In this document: positions 32,901 through 40,860 of the stretch, piece after piece
Numbering within the stretch: position 1 is the stretch's first letter
Layout: every line of letters begins with the position of its first letter
Source of the DNA: Chara braunii
Taxonomy: Eukaryota > Streptophyta > Charophyceae > Charales > Characeae
DNA: 56,184 nucleotides
Assembly: GCA_003427395.1 (NCBI GenBank)
Contig: BFEA01000161.1
Span: forward strand, 1,330,851 to 1,387,034
Direction: 5' to 3'
Program-made: the position numbers and the translations under genes
Notes under the pieces: model-generated
Database searches by the model: none
What the model was told of the DNA's origin: nothing
What the model saw: the letters and a program-made list of their open reading frames with translations, nothing else

Positions 32901-35469
32901 GCTTCCAGCTCTCAGAAGTCCTGGTTACCAGTGTGAGGTAAATTCACACTCTGGCTGGCTGCCGCTTTGGTTTCCACTTTGGTAGCTTAACTGACACTCA
33001 CGGGTTTTTGGGCTGTTGGACTGTTTACCACAGTTGCTGCAAGAGCTGATACACGGTGAGAAATTACCGCTGCAGTTGTGGTAACCACTTTGGTAGCTCC
33101 ACTGCCTTCTTCATCCGAATAGAATGCCAGGTCATTATCACTGTATCTGGACTGAAAAGTTCAAATACAGCTATAATGACGGGGCATTCCATTCGAGTGA
33201 AAATGGTAGCAGTCTTAGCTTTTGTTTTTGTTTTTTTGTTTTTTTTTTTTTTGTTTTTTTTTTAACAGAAAACAGGGCCTTATGGTCCTGGCTCCTTCTA
33301 TTCTGGGGAGCATCAGTCCGGTTCCTAATCCCCCGGCAAGTCAATAAATATGTTACAATGGAAAGTACACATTCTTCCGTTAGGCCGAAGGACCCTGCTT
33401 GCCATGACCCGCTCTTCCCTCTCAGACCTGGTCACCAGGCCTGTCAGATAGTGCTACTCTTCCTAGAAAGAGCTCGGAGGGTTTAAGCAAAGTATGGGCA
33501 GGGAAGAATCAGAGAAGCAGTCTTAGCTTTTGTGGGTGGCTGTTGGACTATTTTTTTACCACAGTGGATACCAGAGCGGCAACCATGGTGAGAAGTAACC
33601 AGAGTCAACTCTGGTGGCCAATTTGGTAGCCGCAGTAACAACCACAGTGAGAAACTACCAAAGCAGCTCTGTTACCATTTGGGAGCGGCACTAAAAGTCA
33701 GTAGCTTTGGGCTGTTGGGGTATTGACCACAGTGGTCACGAGAGCTGCAACCATGGTCAAAGTTACATCAGCGTCTCTGGTCGCCACACGGCACATGGTA
33801 AATATCCCAAGCGTCCAAGCCATTACCAGGCCGGCAGTAACGTCATGGCTGTGGTTATGGGTCCAGTGATCTTTGGGCTGTAGAGCTAGCTATTCACCAC
33901 GGGAATTTGAACAATGTCAGTCGCGGCCAGCAGTACTTGGTATTTTAAACCGTCTGTACCTCATACACGGAGTACTAACATGGTTCCTTCTGGCTTGGTA
34001 GCTGCACTAGCACCCGCTGCTTTGGGCTGTTGGACTATTCACAAGGGCGGCGGTGACTACAGCTACAACCATGGTGGGAGTTAACCCCAGCGGGCGCTGA
34101 TTGCCATGCCAAAGCAAATATCCCAAGTGTCCAAGCCATTACCAGGCCGGCAGTAACGTCATGGCTGTGGTTATGGGTCCAGTGATGTCTTTGGGCTGTA
34201 GAGCTAGCTATTCACCACGGGAATTTGAACAACGTCAGTCACGGCCAGCAGTACTTGGTATTTTAAACCGTCTGTACCTCGTATACGGAGTACTAACACG
34301 GTTCCTTCTGGCTTGGTAGCTGCACTAGCACCCGCTGCTTTGGGCTGTTGGACTATTCACAAGGGCGGCGGTGACTACAGCTACAACCATGGTGGGAGTT
34401 AACCCCAGCGGGCGCTGATTGCCATGCCAAAGCAGTGGCTCTGGTTACCAACACAATGGCACTGGTTACCAACACAGCGGCTACGGTTATGGCTTTGGAA
34501 AATAGTTTTACAGCCCAAGCGCCGTTACGGGACCAGCAATAATGTCATGGCTGCAATTGCACAGGTCGAGTAATGCCTTTAGGCCACAGGACTATCAGCA
34601 CAGCAATTTTAAAGTTTAAACAGAGCCTCAGTCACTGCAGGCTGTAGTGTTCTGTGTTTTTTCCCCCCCTCCCACCTGCAACTCTTCTGTACGGTTTCTT
34701 CTCACATTCATTTTGGACTGACCTGCGCATCGGCCTACTTGATATGCTGACTTGGGTTTCATTATTCAAATTCAAATTCAATCTAATGCACTTGCATGTT
34801 ATGTATATGTTTCGGACTTCTGATGTTTCTGAACAGAGGGTATGTTTGCAGCTTGGCATGTTTTTCTTCCTGTGACCCGTCTAATTTCTGAGACTTGTGC
34901 TCGAATTTTTGCTTGTGAATTGTTCCATTGATATCCAAACAGGTTCGTGCGGAGAAACCGAACCCGGTGATTTTCTTGCATGCCCTTGAGCAGCTTGGTG
35001 TGCAACCGCACGAAGCAGTTCATGTTGGAGATGATCGCCGCAACGATGTGTGGGGGGCGAGAGATGCCGGATGCCATGCGTGGCTGTGGGGATCAGACGT
35101 CTTTTCTTTCAAAGAGGTCAGTTTCAGTTGGCGGCATTCGGATCCATGTGTCCATCTGTCTAGCGCAGCTATGCTAGCTCCTGACGTTGTTGTACCAGAT
35201 TTGAACTCTCAACCTGTGGCTGACTAGTTACCGCTGTGTGTTTCAGCCGCTGGCCATGTGAAGGGCATTGAACTCTGGTTTGGTCTTGATTGGATGCATT
35301 AATTTTATTTTATTGGAAGCACACTACTATCTTACAGTTGTTTAAGACGAGCCAGAAAAAAAACTATCAATGCCTCCGTGTGATTGTCTCCCATTCACTC
35401 GTCCTTCTTGAGTTCCTTCGTTTGTTTGGGAGTGTGTGTGTGTGTTGTGAGTGTGTGTTGTGCGTGTTT

Positions 35470-35555
<86 letters not shown>

Positions 35556-36474
35556 ATAAGCTGCCTGGGGTTGTGGAAGTGCACAAATCAAACAATCCTC
35601 CCATGCACAGATTCAGAAAGAGTTGTGGTTTTATCTGCTTGAGGCACCGCACAAAACTCTTATATGCATCAGGAGCTCATAACCGTCCTCGTACATTCAC
35701 ATTGTTGGACTCCTTGGAATGCACATGGGCCAGAATGGTGATCAGATGCATGTAGAATTTTGAGTGGAGCGAGGCCCGCGATCTGAACGAGCAGGAATTT
35801 GCATTCTGCATGTGGAGATTCCATCTTGACAGGAGTGCTCCTCTGCCTTTTTGTGTGAAGCACCAGGCCAGTTCAAAGAAACCTGCTCCCTTTGTCAAGC
35901 CTGGATGAGCCACTACGGAGCTTTCCGGCATTGCTATTTTTCTTCTGCCTTTGTCGTGTGAAGTCCCTTTGTCAAGCCTTCATTGACGAGTCACGGTGGA
36001 GCTTTCCCGCATGCTATTTTTTTTCTTTTCTGCCTTTGTCGTGTGAAGTTGTGAGTGGAGCTTTCCCGCATGCTATTTTTTTTCTTTTCTGCCTTTGTCG
36101 TGTGAAGTTGTGAATGTAAGACCCACTTATCCGTGTCGCAATGCGTAATGGTTTTGTTTTCTACCTTCGTGTTTCCCTGTTTTGTTGTTGCAAATGATTG
36201 CGGTGTTTACGTTCTGGCATTATGCAACTGCTGGGGATTTTGACACTTTTGTCTGTTTCGTAGATGGACCGCTGAAGTTTTGCTTGATACTGGACTCTAA
36301 AGTGGGTGATCAGGGTTCATGAGCAAGAGCGCACAAAATGCTCTCCAATTGTAAAAACTGACATAACAGCCCAATTCCTTTTGCCTTTTGCTGTTGGGTC
36401 CTTGTCCTGTGCAGGTTGCAGAACTGATGGGAGTTGACGTTGATAGATCTGAACATGAGCGTCTGGTGGCTTAA
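18943..36474 (+). CDS. HAD-superfamily hydrolase (HDHD3-like, plant-type), six exons
   Basis: Joined exons 18943-19647, 26316-26422, 29737-29845, 31463-31624, 34943-35116 and 36415-36474 give 438 codons plus TAA. Every intron is GT-AG and all phases fit. Start: ATG 18943 has A at -3 and G at +4, and opens [20 protein letters not shown], an Arg/Ser-rich, acid-poor leader typical of organelle targeting (inferred). Residues about 30-213 are a Ser/Ala-rich, then acidic, low-complexity extension. The HAD domain starts at about 214. Motif I is LLVDAAGTL with nucleophile Asp221; motif II is VVSN with Ser334; motif III Lys is K366 in EKPNP; motif IV is HVGDDRRND with D391, D392 and D396. The cap includes WAYAQPWG and [15 protein letters not shown]. 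The position two after the nucleophile is Ala223, not Asp, so chemistry may not be ordinary phosphatase. Overall it resembles plant HAD-like proteins of the HDHD3 group; substrate unknown. Confidence 0.9.
19991..20056. repeat. Near-perfect 66-bp palindrome in intron 1
   Basis: Arms of 32 bp (ATCCCAAATCCAAAATCC.. and ..GGATTTCGGATTTGGGAT) separated by 2 bp, with one mismatch. Could be a minimal foldback element or produce a hairpin in the pre-mRNA. Confidence 0.85.
20137..20244. mobile_element. Hairpin MITE family M1, best copy (intron 1)
   Basis: Flanked by TA on both sides. Arms of about 33 bp start CCGTCTTCACCCGAATAGAA and ACGCCCGGTCATTA and end TAATGACCGGGCGTTC, TATTCGGGTGAGGACGG with a single mismatch; the loop is about 40 bp. 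No coding capacity. TA duplication and long arms suggest a Tc1/mariner-type MITE. Confidence 0.85.
20520..20712. mobile_element. MITE family M2, two adjoining decayed copies
   Basis: Two blocks each end with CTGTGAGTACGCCCTGAGG (near 20600 and 20712) and carry GCGGTCATAAATGC. The second contains a 32-bp quasi-palindrome at 20648-20679 (15-bp arms ATTTATGACCGCATT, 2-nt loop). Confidence 0.65.
20811..20936. mobile_element. MITE family M2, copy with both ends
   Basis: Terminal inverted repeats GGGCGTACTCGTACTA and TAGTGTGAGTATGCCC, with ATCTGACCGCATTTCTGGCC inside. No coding capacity. Flanking TTA/TTG does not settle the target duplication. Confidence 0.75.
20998..21117. mobile_element. MITE family M2, copy with both ends
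   Basis: Ends GGGCATACTCACACTA and CAGTGTGAGTACGTCC; core CTCTGGACGGAATTGTGGCC and AAATGCGGTCAGATACATTT as in the neighbouring copies. Confidence 0.75.
21120..21250 (+). repeat. SINE family S2 head fragment (intron 1)
   Basis: GTTGAAATACAGACCCAAGTTCGAATCCAGACGATGG carries the family B box and the start of the S2 body. It is followed by a decayed body and a T-rich run. Confidence 0.55.
21679..21795. mobile_element. MITE family M2, copy
   Basis: Right end GCTAGTGTGAGTACGCCC and core TTTCTGGACGGAATTGCGGCC match the other M2 copies. The left end is GGGCGACGGCCTAGCACG, more diverged. Confidence 0.65.
22025..22535. mobile_element. Harbinger/Tourist-like non-autonomous element (intron 1)
   Basis: TIRs of about 24 bp begin GGGTCTGATCCCACCACTAC and are inverted at the right end (GTAGTGGTGGGATCAGACCC at its core). 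The element is flanked by TAA on both sides (22022-22024 and 22536-22538). A 3-bp TAA/TTA duplication with GGG-starting TIRs is characteristic of PIF/Harbinger MITEs. The right end also carries two degenerate copies of GTGGGATCC..AAACTACAGTGTAAC. No transposase is encoded. Confidence 0.8.
22675..22830 (+). repeat. SINE family S2 copy without U6 tail (intron 1)
   Basis: CACAGGCCCAAGTTGGAATCCAGATACAATCAGATGAC, then ATTACCTTGGGCCGATCAGTTCAATGATGTC and AAGGCTGTCACCC. This copy best shows the S2 body. It ends in an A run near 22816. Confidence 0.65.
23440..23706 (+). repeat. SINE family S2, two head-to-tail copies (intron 1)
   Basis: The block AAATACAGACCCGAGTTCGAACTCC.. plus CATTCAAATGACTAAGATAC plus an A-rich stretch plus CCTAGGGCCT occurs twice (from 23466 and from 23573). 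The second copy continues with CAGTTTGATGATCATATCTCAAGGCCGTTGGC and runs straight into a U6-like sequence at 23707. Confidence 0.7.
23707..23808 (+). ncRNA. U6 snRNA-derived sequence, pseudogene (intron 1)
   Basis: Matches U6 from ACATCCGTTAAAATTGGAACGAT through ACAGAGAAG, AGCATGGCCC, CAAGGATGACAC and AAATCGAGAAATGGTCCAAATT. The 5' hairpin is missing and ATTGGAACGAT is duplicated (11 bp), so it cannot be a normal U6 gene. It is fused to the end of an S2 SINE. Confidence 0.88.
24262..24683. mobile_element. TIR element family T1, copy 1 (intron 1)
   Basis: Long TIRs of about 60 bp: GGGAAAATTTACAAAGATAT..AATGCCCCTGAAAGATGTGGGTAGAGCGGAA at the left and its imperfect inverse at the right (TTCCGCTCTACCC..CTTTCAGGGGCAT..AAATTATCCC). 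A segment including GAAGGCCCCTTGACAAAAAG is duplicated internally at 24319 and 24388. The same family, in the other orientation, is at 42832-43522. No protein encoded. Confidence 0.78.
24800..24928 (+). repeat. SINE family S2 copy joined to U6 (intron 1)
   Basis: GGCCTAGCTCCGTCGGTACACC (A-box-like), AAATACAGACCAGAGTTCGAATTCC (B-box-like), then GATCAGTTCAGAGATGGTAT, with U6 starting one base later. A-box to B-box spacing is tRNA-like. Confidence 0.7.
24929..25025 (+). ncRNA. U6 snRNA-derived sequence, near full length, pseudogene (intron 1)
   Basis: Begins GTCCTTTTCAGCACATCCG at the expected U6 5' end and continues through AAAATTGGAATGATACAGAG, AGAAGATTAGCATGGCCCC, GCACAAGGATGACACAC and GAGATGGTC. 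It has small insertions (AGAGAAAGAAG) and a damaged 3' end. It directly follows an S2 SINE body. Confidence 0.9.
25050..25190 (+). repeat. S2 tail joined to a third U6-like copy (intron 1)
   Basis: TGGTATCTCAAGGCGGTCGCCC is the S2 body end. At 25082 a diverged U6 starts (GTCCCTCGGGACA, then TATAGAGAAGAACAGCATGG and CCCCTGCATAAGGATGG), fading after about 25157. The same SINE-then-U6 order is seen here a third time. Confidence 0.75.
25800..25843. repeat. (TC)n microsatellite (intron 1)
   Basis: TC run of about 22 units. The 1.1 kb on either side (25200-26315) has no recognisable feature apart from a short AGA-rich run at 25200-25235. Confidence 0.95.
26316..26422 (+). CDS. HAD hydrolase exon 2 (residues 236-271 in part)
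   Basis: Acceptor ATCAG|GTTTAC, donor AAG|GTATGG. Encodes [15 protein letters not shown] and [15 protein letters not shown], the start of the cap region typical of HDHD3-like proteins. Ends with a split codon (two bases) completed in exon 3. Confidence 0.88.
27122..27226. mobile_element. Hairpin MITE family M1, diverged copy (intron 2)
   Basis: TA-flanked; left arm CCATCTTCCCTCGAACACTA then CGCACCC, right arm GGGTGCGCTATGATTGGGGG then AAGACTG. The central ATTTTTGCTGTATCTG matches the family core. Confidence 0.6.
27227..29030. other. Intron 2 interior without genes
   Basis: A C/T-rich block at 27300-27440, a duplicated TGGCTGGCGGCACCAGCC-type region at 28050-28330 with inverted TGGTTTTAAACCAGCAGTAC / GTACTGGCGGTTTAAACTAC pieces (28228 and 28433), and otherwise unassigned sequence. 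Confidence 0.45.
29034..29220 (-). repeat. Poly(T)-headed repeat sharing a word with 564-600
   Basis: Starts with a 26-T run (a poly(A) tail if read on the minus strand). Contains GGTGAAAAATGGGGGGTCGG then TTAACCTT, the inverse of 564-600. The adjoining GGTTAAAATTGGATCGAGAC then GGAGAA (29183-29210) resembles a worn U6 fragment. Confidence 0.45.
29737..29845 (+). CDS. HAD hydrolase exon 3 (to residue 307)
   Basis: Acceptor GTGCAG|ATACG, donor GAG|GTGCGC. Encodes [20 protein letters not shown] and [12 protein letters not shown], part of the helical cap. The phase joins the two bases left by exon 2 and ends in phase 0. Confidence 0.9.
29861..29898. repeat. (CT)n microsatellite (intron 3)
   Basis: CT run beginning 15 bp inside the intron; it is followed by a 22-bp tandem duplication of GATGACTCGTGTTGCCTTCC at about 29903-29950. 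Confidence 0.95.
30217..30316 (-). ncRNA. U6 snRNA-like copy, full length, antisense in intron 3
   Basis: On the minus strand it runs from GTCCTTCGGGACATCCGTTA to GAGAAATGGTCCAAATTTTC. ACAGAGA and AGC are intact (ATACAGAGAAGATTAGCATG). Differences cluster in the internal stem-loop (CCCCTTCGCAACGATAACAT), where pairing is weakened, and AAATTGG reads AAATCCG. It ends in four T. A TTATAG lies about 31-36 bases upstream. No S2 SINE precedes it. Probably a pseudogene, though it is the least damaged copy here. Confidence 0.85.
30387..30410. repeat. Poly(C) run with N (intron 3)
   Basis: C run with one undetermined base at 30406, so its length is unreliable. The block 30625-30870 contains a duplicated TTTGGGTGTCTCYGTGGG / CACACAAACACACACAGAGG segment. 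Confidence 0.9.
31176..31264. mobile_element. Hairpin MITE family M1, left-eroded copy (intron 3)
   Basis: CCTGGTCATCACAGCTGTAT faces ATGCAGCGATAATAACCGGG, and the right end is GCGTTCTATTTGGGTGATGACGG followed by TA. The left outer arm is lost. Confidence 0.7.
31463..31624 (+). CDS. HAD hydrolase exon 4 (residues 308-361)
   Basis: Acceptor TTTTGCAG|GCATGG, donor GAG|GTAATG; 54 whole codons. Encodes [20 protein letters not shown] and the motif II segment [12 protein letters not shown] with Ser334, then [13 protein letters not shown]. Confidence 0.92.
32212..32316. mobile_element. Hairpin MITE family M1, complete copy (intron 4)
   Basis: TA on both sides; CCGTCTTCACCCGAATAGAT..CAGTCATTATAGCTG faces CAGTTATAATGACCGGGCGT..TATTCGGGGGAAGACGG. 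Confidence 0.82.
32384..32573. repeat. 99-bp tandem duplication with an N at the junction (intron 4)
   Basis: AAAGAATACAGCAGTCCCCG at 32384 recurs at 32483 with practically identical following sequence. An N at 32478 sits at the join, so this may be an unmerged assembly overlap. Confidence 0.85.
32730..32918. repeat. Large foldback with 53-bp arms (intron 4)
   Basis: CTTCTGAGAGCTGGAAGCGT..GAATCAGACCGGT (32730-32782) is nearly the inverse of ACCAGTCTGATTCTGTGG..CAGCTCTCAGAAG (32865-32918), with an 82-bp loop. It lies in a region rich in GTGGTTACC/GGTAACCAC words (32400-33800). Confidence 0.8.
33106..33206. mobile_element. Hairpin MITE family M1, copy (intron 4)
   Basis: CCTTCTTCATCCGAATAGAA..AGGTCATTATCACTGTAT faces ATACAGCTATAATGACGGGG..CATTCGAGTGAAAATGG; right flank TA, left flank TG. 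Confidence 0.75.
33236..33490 (-). repeat. Poly(A)-tailed retroposon-like repeat R3, copy 1 (intron 4)
   Basis: A T-rich run then AACAG precedes GGGCCTTATGGTCCTGGCTC and ATTCTGGGGAGCATCAGTCC, shared with 43650-43890. Read on the minus strand it ends in a poly(A)-like tail, as a SINE would. Confidence 0.6.
33800..34433. repeat. 317-bp tandem duplication (intron 4)
   Basis: AAATATCCCAAGCGTCCAAG at 33800 recurs at 34117 (AAATATCCCAAGTGTCCAAG), and the following 300 bp agree apart from scattered substitutions and small indels. A recent duplication, or an assembly one. Confidence 0.88.
34943..35116 (+). CDS. HAD hydrolase exon 5 (residues 362-419)
   Basis: Acceptor AAACAG|GTTCG, donor GAG|GTCAGT; 58 whole codons. 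Carries the motif III lysine (K366 in AEKPNPVIF) and motif IV ([20 protein letters not shown]), then [12 protein letters not shown]. Confidence 0.92.
35432..35554. repeat. (GT)n microsatellite (intron 5)
   Basis: About 120 bp of GT with a few TTGTG interruptions. Cys/Val (plus) and Thr/His (minus) frames across it are artefacts. Confidence 0.96.
35905..36118. repeat. Tandem GAGCTTTCCCGCATG...GTGTGAAGT units (intron 5)
   Basis: Three units of about 59-80 bp, each with GAGCTTTCC.GCAT, CTATTTTT..TTCT and GCCTTTGTCGTGTGAAGT. Confidence 0.8.
36415..36474 (+). CDS. HAD hydrolase exon 6 (residues 420-438 and stop)
   Basis: Acceptor TGTGCAG|GTTGCA; encodes [19 protein letters not shown] then TAA at 36472-36474. 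This is the least conserved exon, chosen because it restores phase 0 and ends soon after, as family members do. No clear AATAAA follows within 300 bp. Confidence 0.75.
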   Translation, partial: VAELMGVDVDRSEHERLVA

Positions 36475-37985
36475 CTTCACAAAAGACGTAAAGGCAAACA
36501 TCGTTTGGAATTTTCCGCATTCCAAACGGGAGAAAGGGAGGGGGATAGAGAGGGGGAGGGGGATTCAATTCAACTTCAGATTTACGTCCTTTTGTGTTTT
36601 TTATAGAGTTCGGCCTCTTTTTGTGCAAATCCCAGGGTATTCTTGGGTTGCTGGAGTTTTTTTTTGTTTTTTCTTTTGTTTTGAAATGTAATATTTTACT
36701 CCTCTGCTTTCCGTTAGGTTTGAACTCAGGTCTGTAGTCCAACAGTCTTGCAGGAGCATTTAGTTGTGTAGGGCTGTAAAATTGCTGCTGAAGTGTTCTT
36801 CTGTGTCGGTTCATTTTCTGGCCGTCTCTTTCTCAAAACTCTTGTGGGTTTGAGACGGAACCACACGACCCAGTCCTAGTAGTATGCTAGGCGTTAGGGA
36901 TAGGGTAGGGGCAGAGAGGTAGGAATAGAATAGGAGTCCTAGTAGTATGCTAGGCGTTAATGATAGGGTAGGCGCAGACAGGTAGGAATAGAAAGGAGGA
37001 GGAGCCTGGGATGTATCGAGGGCTCAAAGGAGGGGTGCCTTCAAGGAAAGTTGTGTACATAGAGAGAGGGCTGGGGAGGGGGGGGAGGGGACAAGATGGG
37101 AGATAGTTGAGATTATAGAAGGGATGAGATTTTGTCGGGTACCTTGAATGTAAATACGTGGTTAGGAAGGGGAGCAAGGAAGGGAGGGAGGGAGGGAGGG
37201 AGGGAGGGAGGGATGTAGGTGAGGTAAGGAGGGAGGAAAGATCGAAGAGAGGGAGGTGGAGGTGGACACTATGGGCGGAAAAGTAGTTTGCTGATCGTCT
37301 CATGTTGTCATCGTGCCTTTCATGTTACTTGTACTTGGAACAGTCGAGGTTTTGGCGAAGACCGGGATTTTTTTTTTTTTAACCGTGTATTTGTAAGTGC
37401 GAGTGAAAACATGTCTTTGTTAGATCAAAGACCGCAGCTTGTTTAGGATATTTGAAAACAACGTTGAATGGTTGATGCACAAGAATGCTCGTCAAGGAGG
37501 AAGAGGAGGAGGAAGAGAAGAGGAAGACATGGAGGAAAGGGAGGAGGAGATGGGCAGAACGTTTTTTTGCTTGAACGACTCGGAACTTGCTGGAGATTCA
37601 GAGTGTAGTGTCGAGGGTTATAAGCTCTTCTGAAAAGGATGTTGTACTGGTCTGGCAAATGTCAAATATGATATCTCTGATGCAGGACCAGAGATGAACT
37701 TGGCCGGCGTTGATGCACATCATGGCCTTGGGTGGAGGCCTTCGGAGGCTGCTGAACCGCTTTTAGCCAAGTCTCAAAGGCGGGGGGGGACAAACGTTCA
37801 AGAGTCGAGAAATGGAGGGGAGGTTCTTCTCGATGTACCACGTACCTAACTGCAGACAACATGACTCTGCGTGACGGTTGTGTAATTATATGGAAGAGAG
37901 CTCGGCGTGGTTTGCAGAGCCTGGGCATTTGATTCGAGGGGGTCTGTTTCTGACCAAGTCACTTGTGATAAAATATGGGCCTTGC
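36475..37985. other. No recognisable gene downstream of the hydrolase
   Basis: Holds a 68-bp tandem duplication at 36878-36995 (GTCCTAGTAGTATGCTAGGC twice), a (GGGA)n run at 37183-37212 and short T runs. Open frames are of biased composition. Confidence 0.5.
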
Positions 37986-38216
37986 AGAGCTGCAATGGAA
38001 GTCTCAGGATGGGGAAAGCAGCAGGGCATACTCCCTCCTGGACTTCCCTGAAATGTATCTCGCCACATTGGCAGCTAAATTCATTCAGAAGAGTCCTATT
38101 GTAAACTTGCCCTTCAATGGGGTTAGTGAGGAAGACAGAAAGCCTGAGGATGGGCTGTCCAATGCCTGTCTGTCTGCTGACAAGGCATGACAGTGAAAAG
38201 GGAAAGCGAAGATGAG

Positions 38217-38219
<3 letters not shown>

Positions 38220-38270
<51 letters not shown>
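38220..38270. repeat. (CA)n microsatellite
   Basis: CA run of about 25 units. The surrounding 38271-40070 shows no family that I recognise. Confidence 0.96.
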
Positions 38271-38273
<3 letters not shown>

Positions 38274-40070
38274 AGAGGTTGCTGAACTTGTGGTTACGAG
38301 TTTGATAACGATGATAATTATATTGAGAATGGAGGAGAGAATGAAGAGAGGGAATGCCAAAAGAACCTGCAGGTAAACGGGTGGTTGTCATGGAAAGAAA
38401 AAGTTAATGGAGAGTTGCGGAGGGTGTAATGCAAGAAGGATGGAGGATGTGAGGTTCTGTTTTGGATGTCAACAACTTGCACGGGCAAGAAGGTTGTGTG
38501 GATTGGAGGATGGGAGGGAAGAGTACTCCATGACGTTATTAGTGAATGATGATTTGGCAATCATGAGAGCTACATTTGTAGAGAATATTGCGAATGGTAC
38601 ATGTGAAAGGGGGCAAGAGAGTAGGGAATACCGAAGCTGTAAGAAAAGGCAGGGGCTGTAAAACGCAGTGGAACTGAAACAAAAGGGCACGTGCCCAAAA
38701 GGGGACATGAGGGATGAGGGCAGACGAATCCACGAGAACATCAACATCAATGTGAAACTGGTGAAGGCATTCGATACTGAATATATGAAATGTATAGCCT
38801 CATTGCCAGGGGAGGCAACCCCAAGGTGAGATTTTCCGAATCTCATGAGAACAAGCGGATGTCTCGCTGTCAGTCATGGTGTTTGTGAGGATCAACGGAT
38901 GGCGGCATATTAAATCTTCGTTCAGGTCTCTCAGGGATGGTATGCCCTGGTCGCTCAGGGCCTTGTCTGCTGGCTTTCTTATGTTGGCCAGTACTGCAGT
39001 TTGTAGTGATGGTGCCACACGTGCTGTATAACCAGGAAAGGTCGCACTAGTGTTCTTATGATATGCCATATGTGCGTGGAGATGACATCGAGTGTATGCG
39101 TAAGGAATGAAGATCACACTAGCTGATGGAGACACTGCATGTAATGGAGACACCACAATGTGCTGTTCTTATGTCTATCTTGGTGCTGCACGCAAAATGT
39201 GATGAAGATGCTGCAGGTCCTGTCATTTGGGGGGAAGGTGCCAGAATATTGGTAATTTCGCCTAGTTATAAGATCATGGTGAGGAGAAGTGGACGATTAT
39301 TGCTGGGCCAGATGAGATGATTATTGTCACGGGTGTTTAGGTGATTTGGCGTGTGGCGAAGGTCCCAGTTGATGCAATTGTAGCAAATCCTATTGCAGCA
39401 TTCCTTGCAGTGCAAGGAGTGAGGTCTTCAATCTGATGAGGTCTTCAATCTGATGTATGTTCAATGTTGATCTCGTGTCTTCCTCAGCAAGCGAGAGCAT
39501 CTTGTCCCAGAAATGACCTGTGGAACATCTCCTGTGGTCTTCTTCAGAAAGAGGGATTTGTCCGAGAGAGGTGGAAGTGGGTCTGTGCTGTTGTTGGCTT
39601 CGGCTGATTGGCTTTGGCTTTTCTCAGGAGGGTTACTGTGAAGAGAGTATGCAATCCTTTCGTGTGTAGTAGGTTTGTCGAGGAGAGGGGGGGTGGGGAG
39701 AGGGGAGGGAATTGAGAAGGGGGTGAATGGAGGATGATGTGTGCACATATGCATCGGTGTGTGTATGGTAGGAAGAAGGACGTGTTTGCAGTTAGTGTTA
39801 TCTCTCTGCATGCAGTCCTGCCAAGTGAGTGGATGCCCAGTGTACCACAAATCATGATAGATCATAGACGAGGAAAATAAAAATAAAGAGAGAAAAGAGG
39901 GGAGGGGGGGGTGGGAGAGGGAGGGGAAGGGCAGGGAAGGGACGGAGCTGGTGAGCAGGCAAGCAGACTGGTGGCAGTGCGCTTGCAGGAGGTGTGTTTT
40001 CAGATTTCCAACTTGACTCGCCGATGGCCGAGTGGATGATCGGTGCTGTGCTGTTCAGATGTCTGAGTAC

Positions 40071-40443
40071 ATTCTCACATGGGAATTGTGTTCATCTTTT
40101 TATTAATTTTGAGGGGTTGTGTAGCCTTATTTTCCTGTTGCTTGTCCCTTTCCCCCCCCACCTGGGGAAGTGTAACTTAATTACCGTTTGCCCCTCCCCC
40201 TGACGATGGNGGCTCGATCCCTGGTCTATCTTTTTGCTGTTTCGGCTGCATCCCGTTTTTGGCCTGGCACCCTTTTTCCAAACCCCTCCTTTGGTACCGT
40301 AGGATTTTGCACAACTAGATTCTCACATGGGAATTGTGTTCATCTTTTTATTAATTTTGAGGGGTTGTGTAGCCTTATTTTCCTGTTGCTTGTCCCTTTC
40401 CCCCCCCCCCTGGGGAAGTGTAACTTAATTACCGTTTCCCCCC
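40071..40443. repeat. 125-bp direct duplication bracketing a SINE S3 fragment
   Basis: ATTCTCACATGGGAATTGTG at 40071 and 40319 begin two almost identical 125-bp blocks (through CTTAATTACCGTTT). Between them an N (40210) and 100 bp (40212-40313) match 47600-47701 almost exactly. The pattern suggests an assembly join or a very recent insertion. Confidence 0.8.
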
Positions 40444-40458
40444 CCCCCTCCCGGTGGT

Positions 40459-40463
40459 TTTGA

Positions 40464-40492
<29 letters not shown>
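40459..40492. repeat. Poly(C) run
   Basis: About 34 C in a C-rich context. Following it, 40635-40870 carries several decayed copies of AACTGGGCTCGGTTTTCACAGTAAGGAATAC-type sequence. Confidence 0.9.
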
Positions 40493-40495
<3 letters not shown>

Positions 40496-40634
40496 TTGTG
40501 TCTCACCCCTCCACAACCCCCCCTTCCCTTATCCTACCCTGACTTTTCTGCTGTTTCCTCCCCAGGTAACATACAAGTGAATATAAAGGGGTGGAGCTGT
40601 TGATGTTGGATGTGCCCTCAGAGGACCTTTTGTA

Positions 40635-40860
40635 GACACCCCACCTGGGGTTGACAAAGAATCAAGCATAAGTACTGGGCTCGGTTTTCACCGTAAGGAA
40701 TACAGAGACAATTGGAATCCCACCTGGGGTCGATAAAGAATAGCATAAGTACTTCCCTGAGAACCAAACTGGGCTCGGTTTTCACAGTAAGGAATACCGA
40801 GACAATTGGAATCAAACTGGGTTTGGTTTTCACAGTAAGGAGTAACGAGACGGTTGGGTT
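40635..40860. repeat. Short decayed repeats of a CGGTTTTCACAGTAAGGA unit
   Basis: Three related units (near 40680, 40772 and 40824) share GGTTTTCACMGTAAGGARTA and GAGACAATTGGAATC. CCACCTGGGGTYGAYAAAGAAT occurs twice. Function unknown. Confidence 0.7.

Noticed and set aside
37986-38122. Exon-like segment after CCTTGCAG reading YSLLDFPEMYLATLAAKFIQ
   Set aside because: Plausible acceptor and protein-like sequence, but no partner exons or family were found, so it is not called as a gene.
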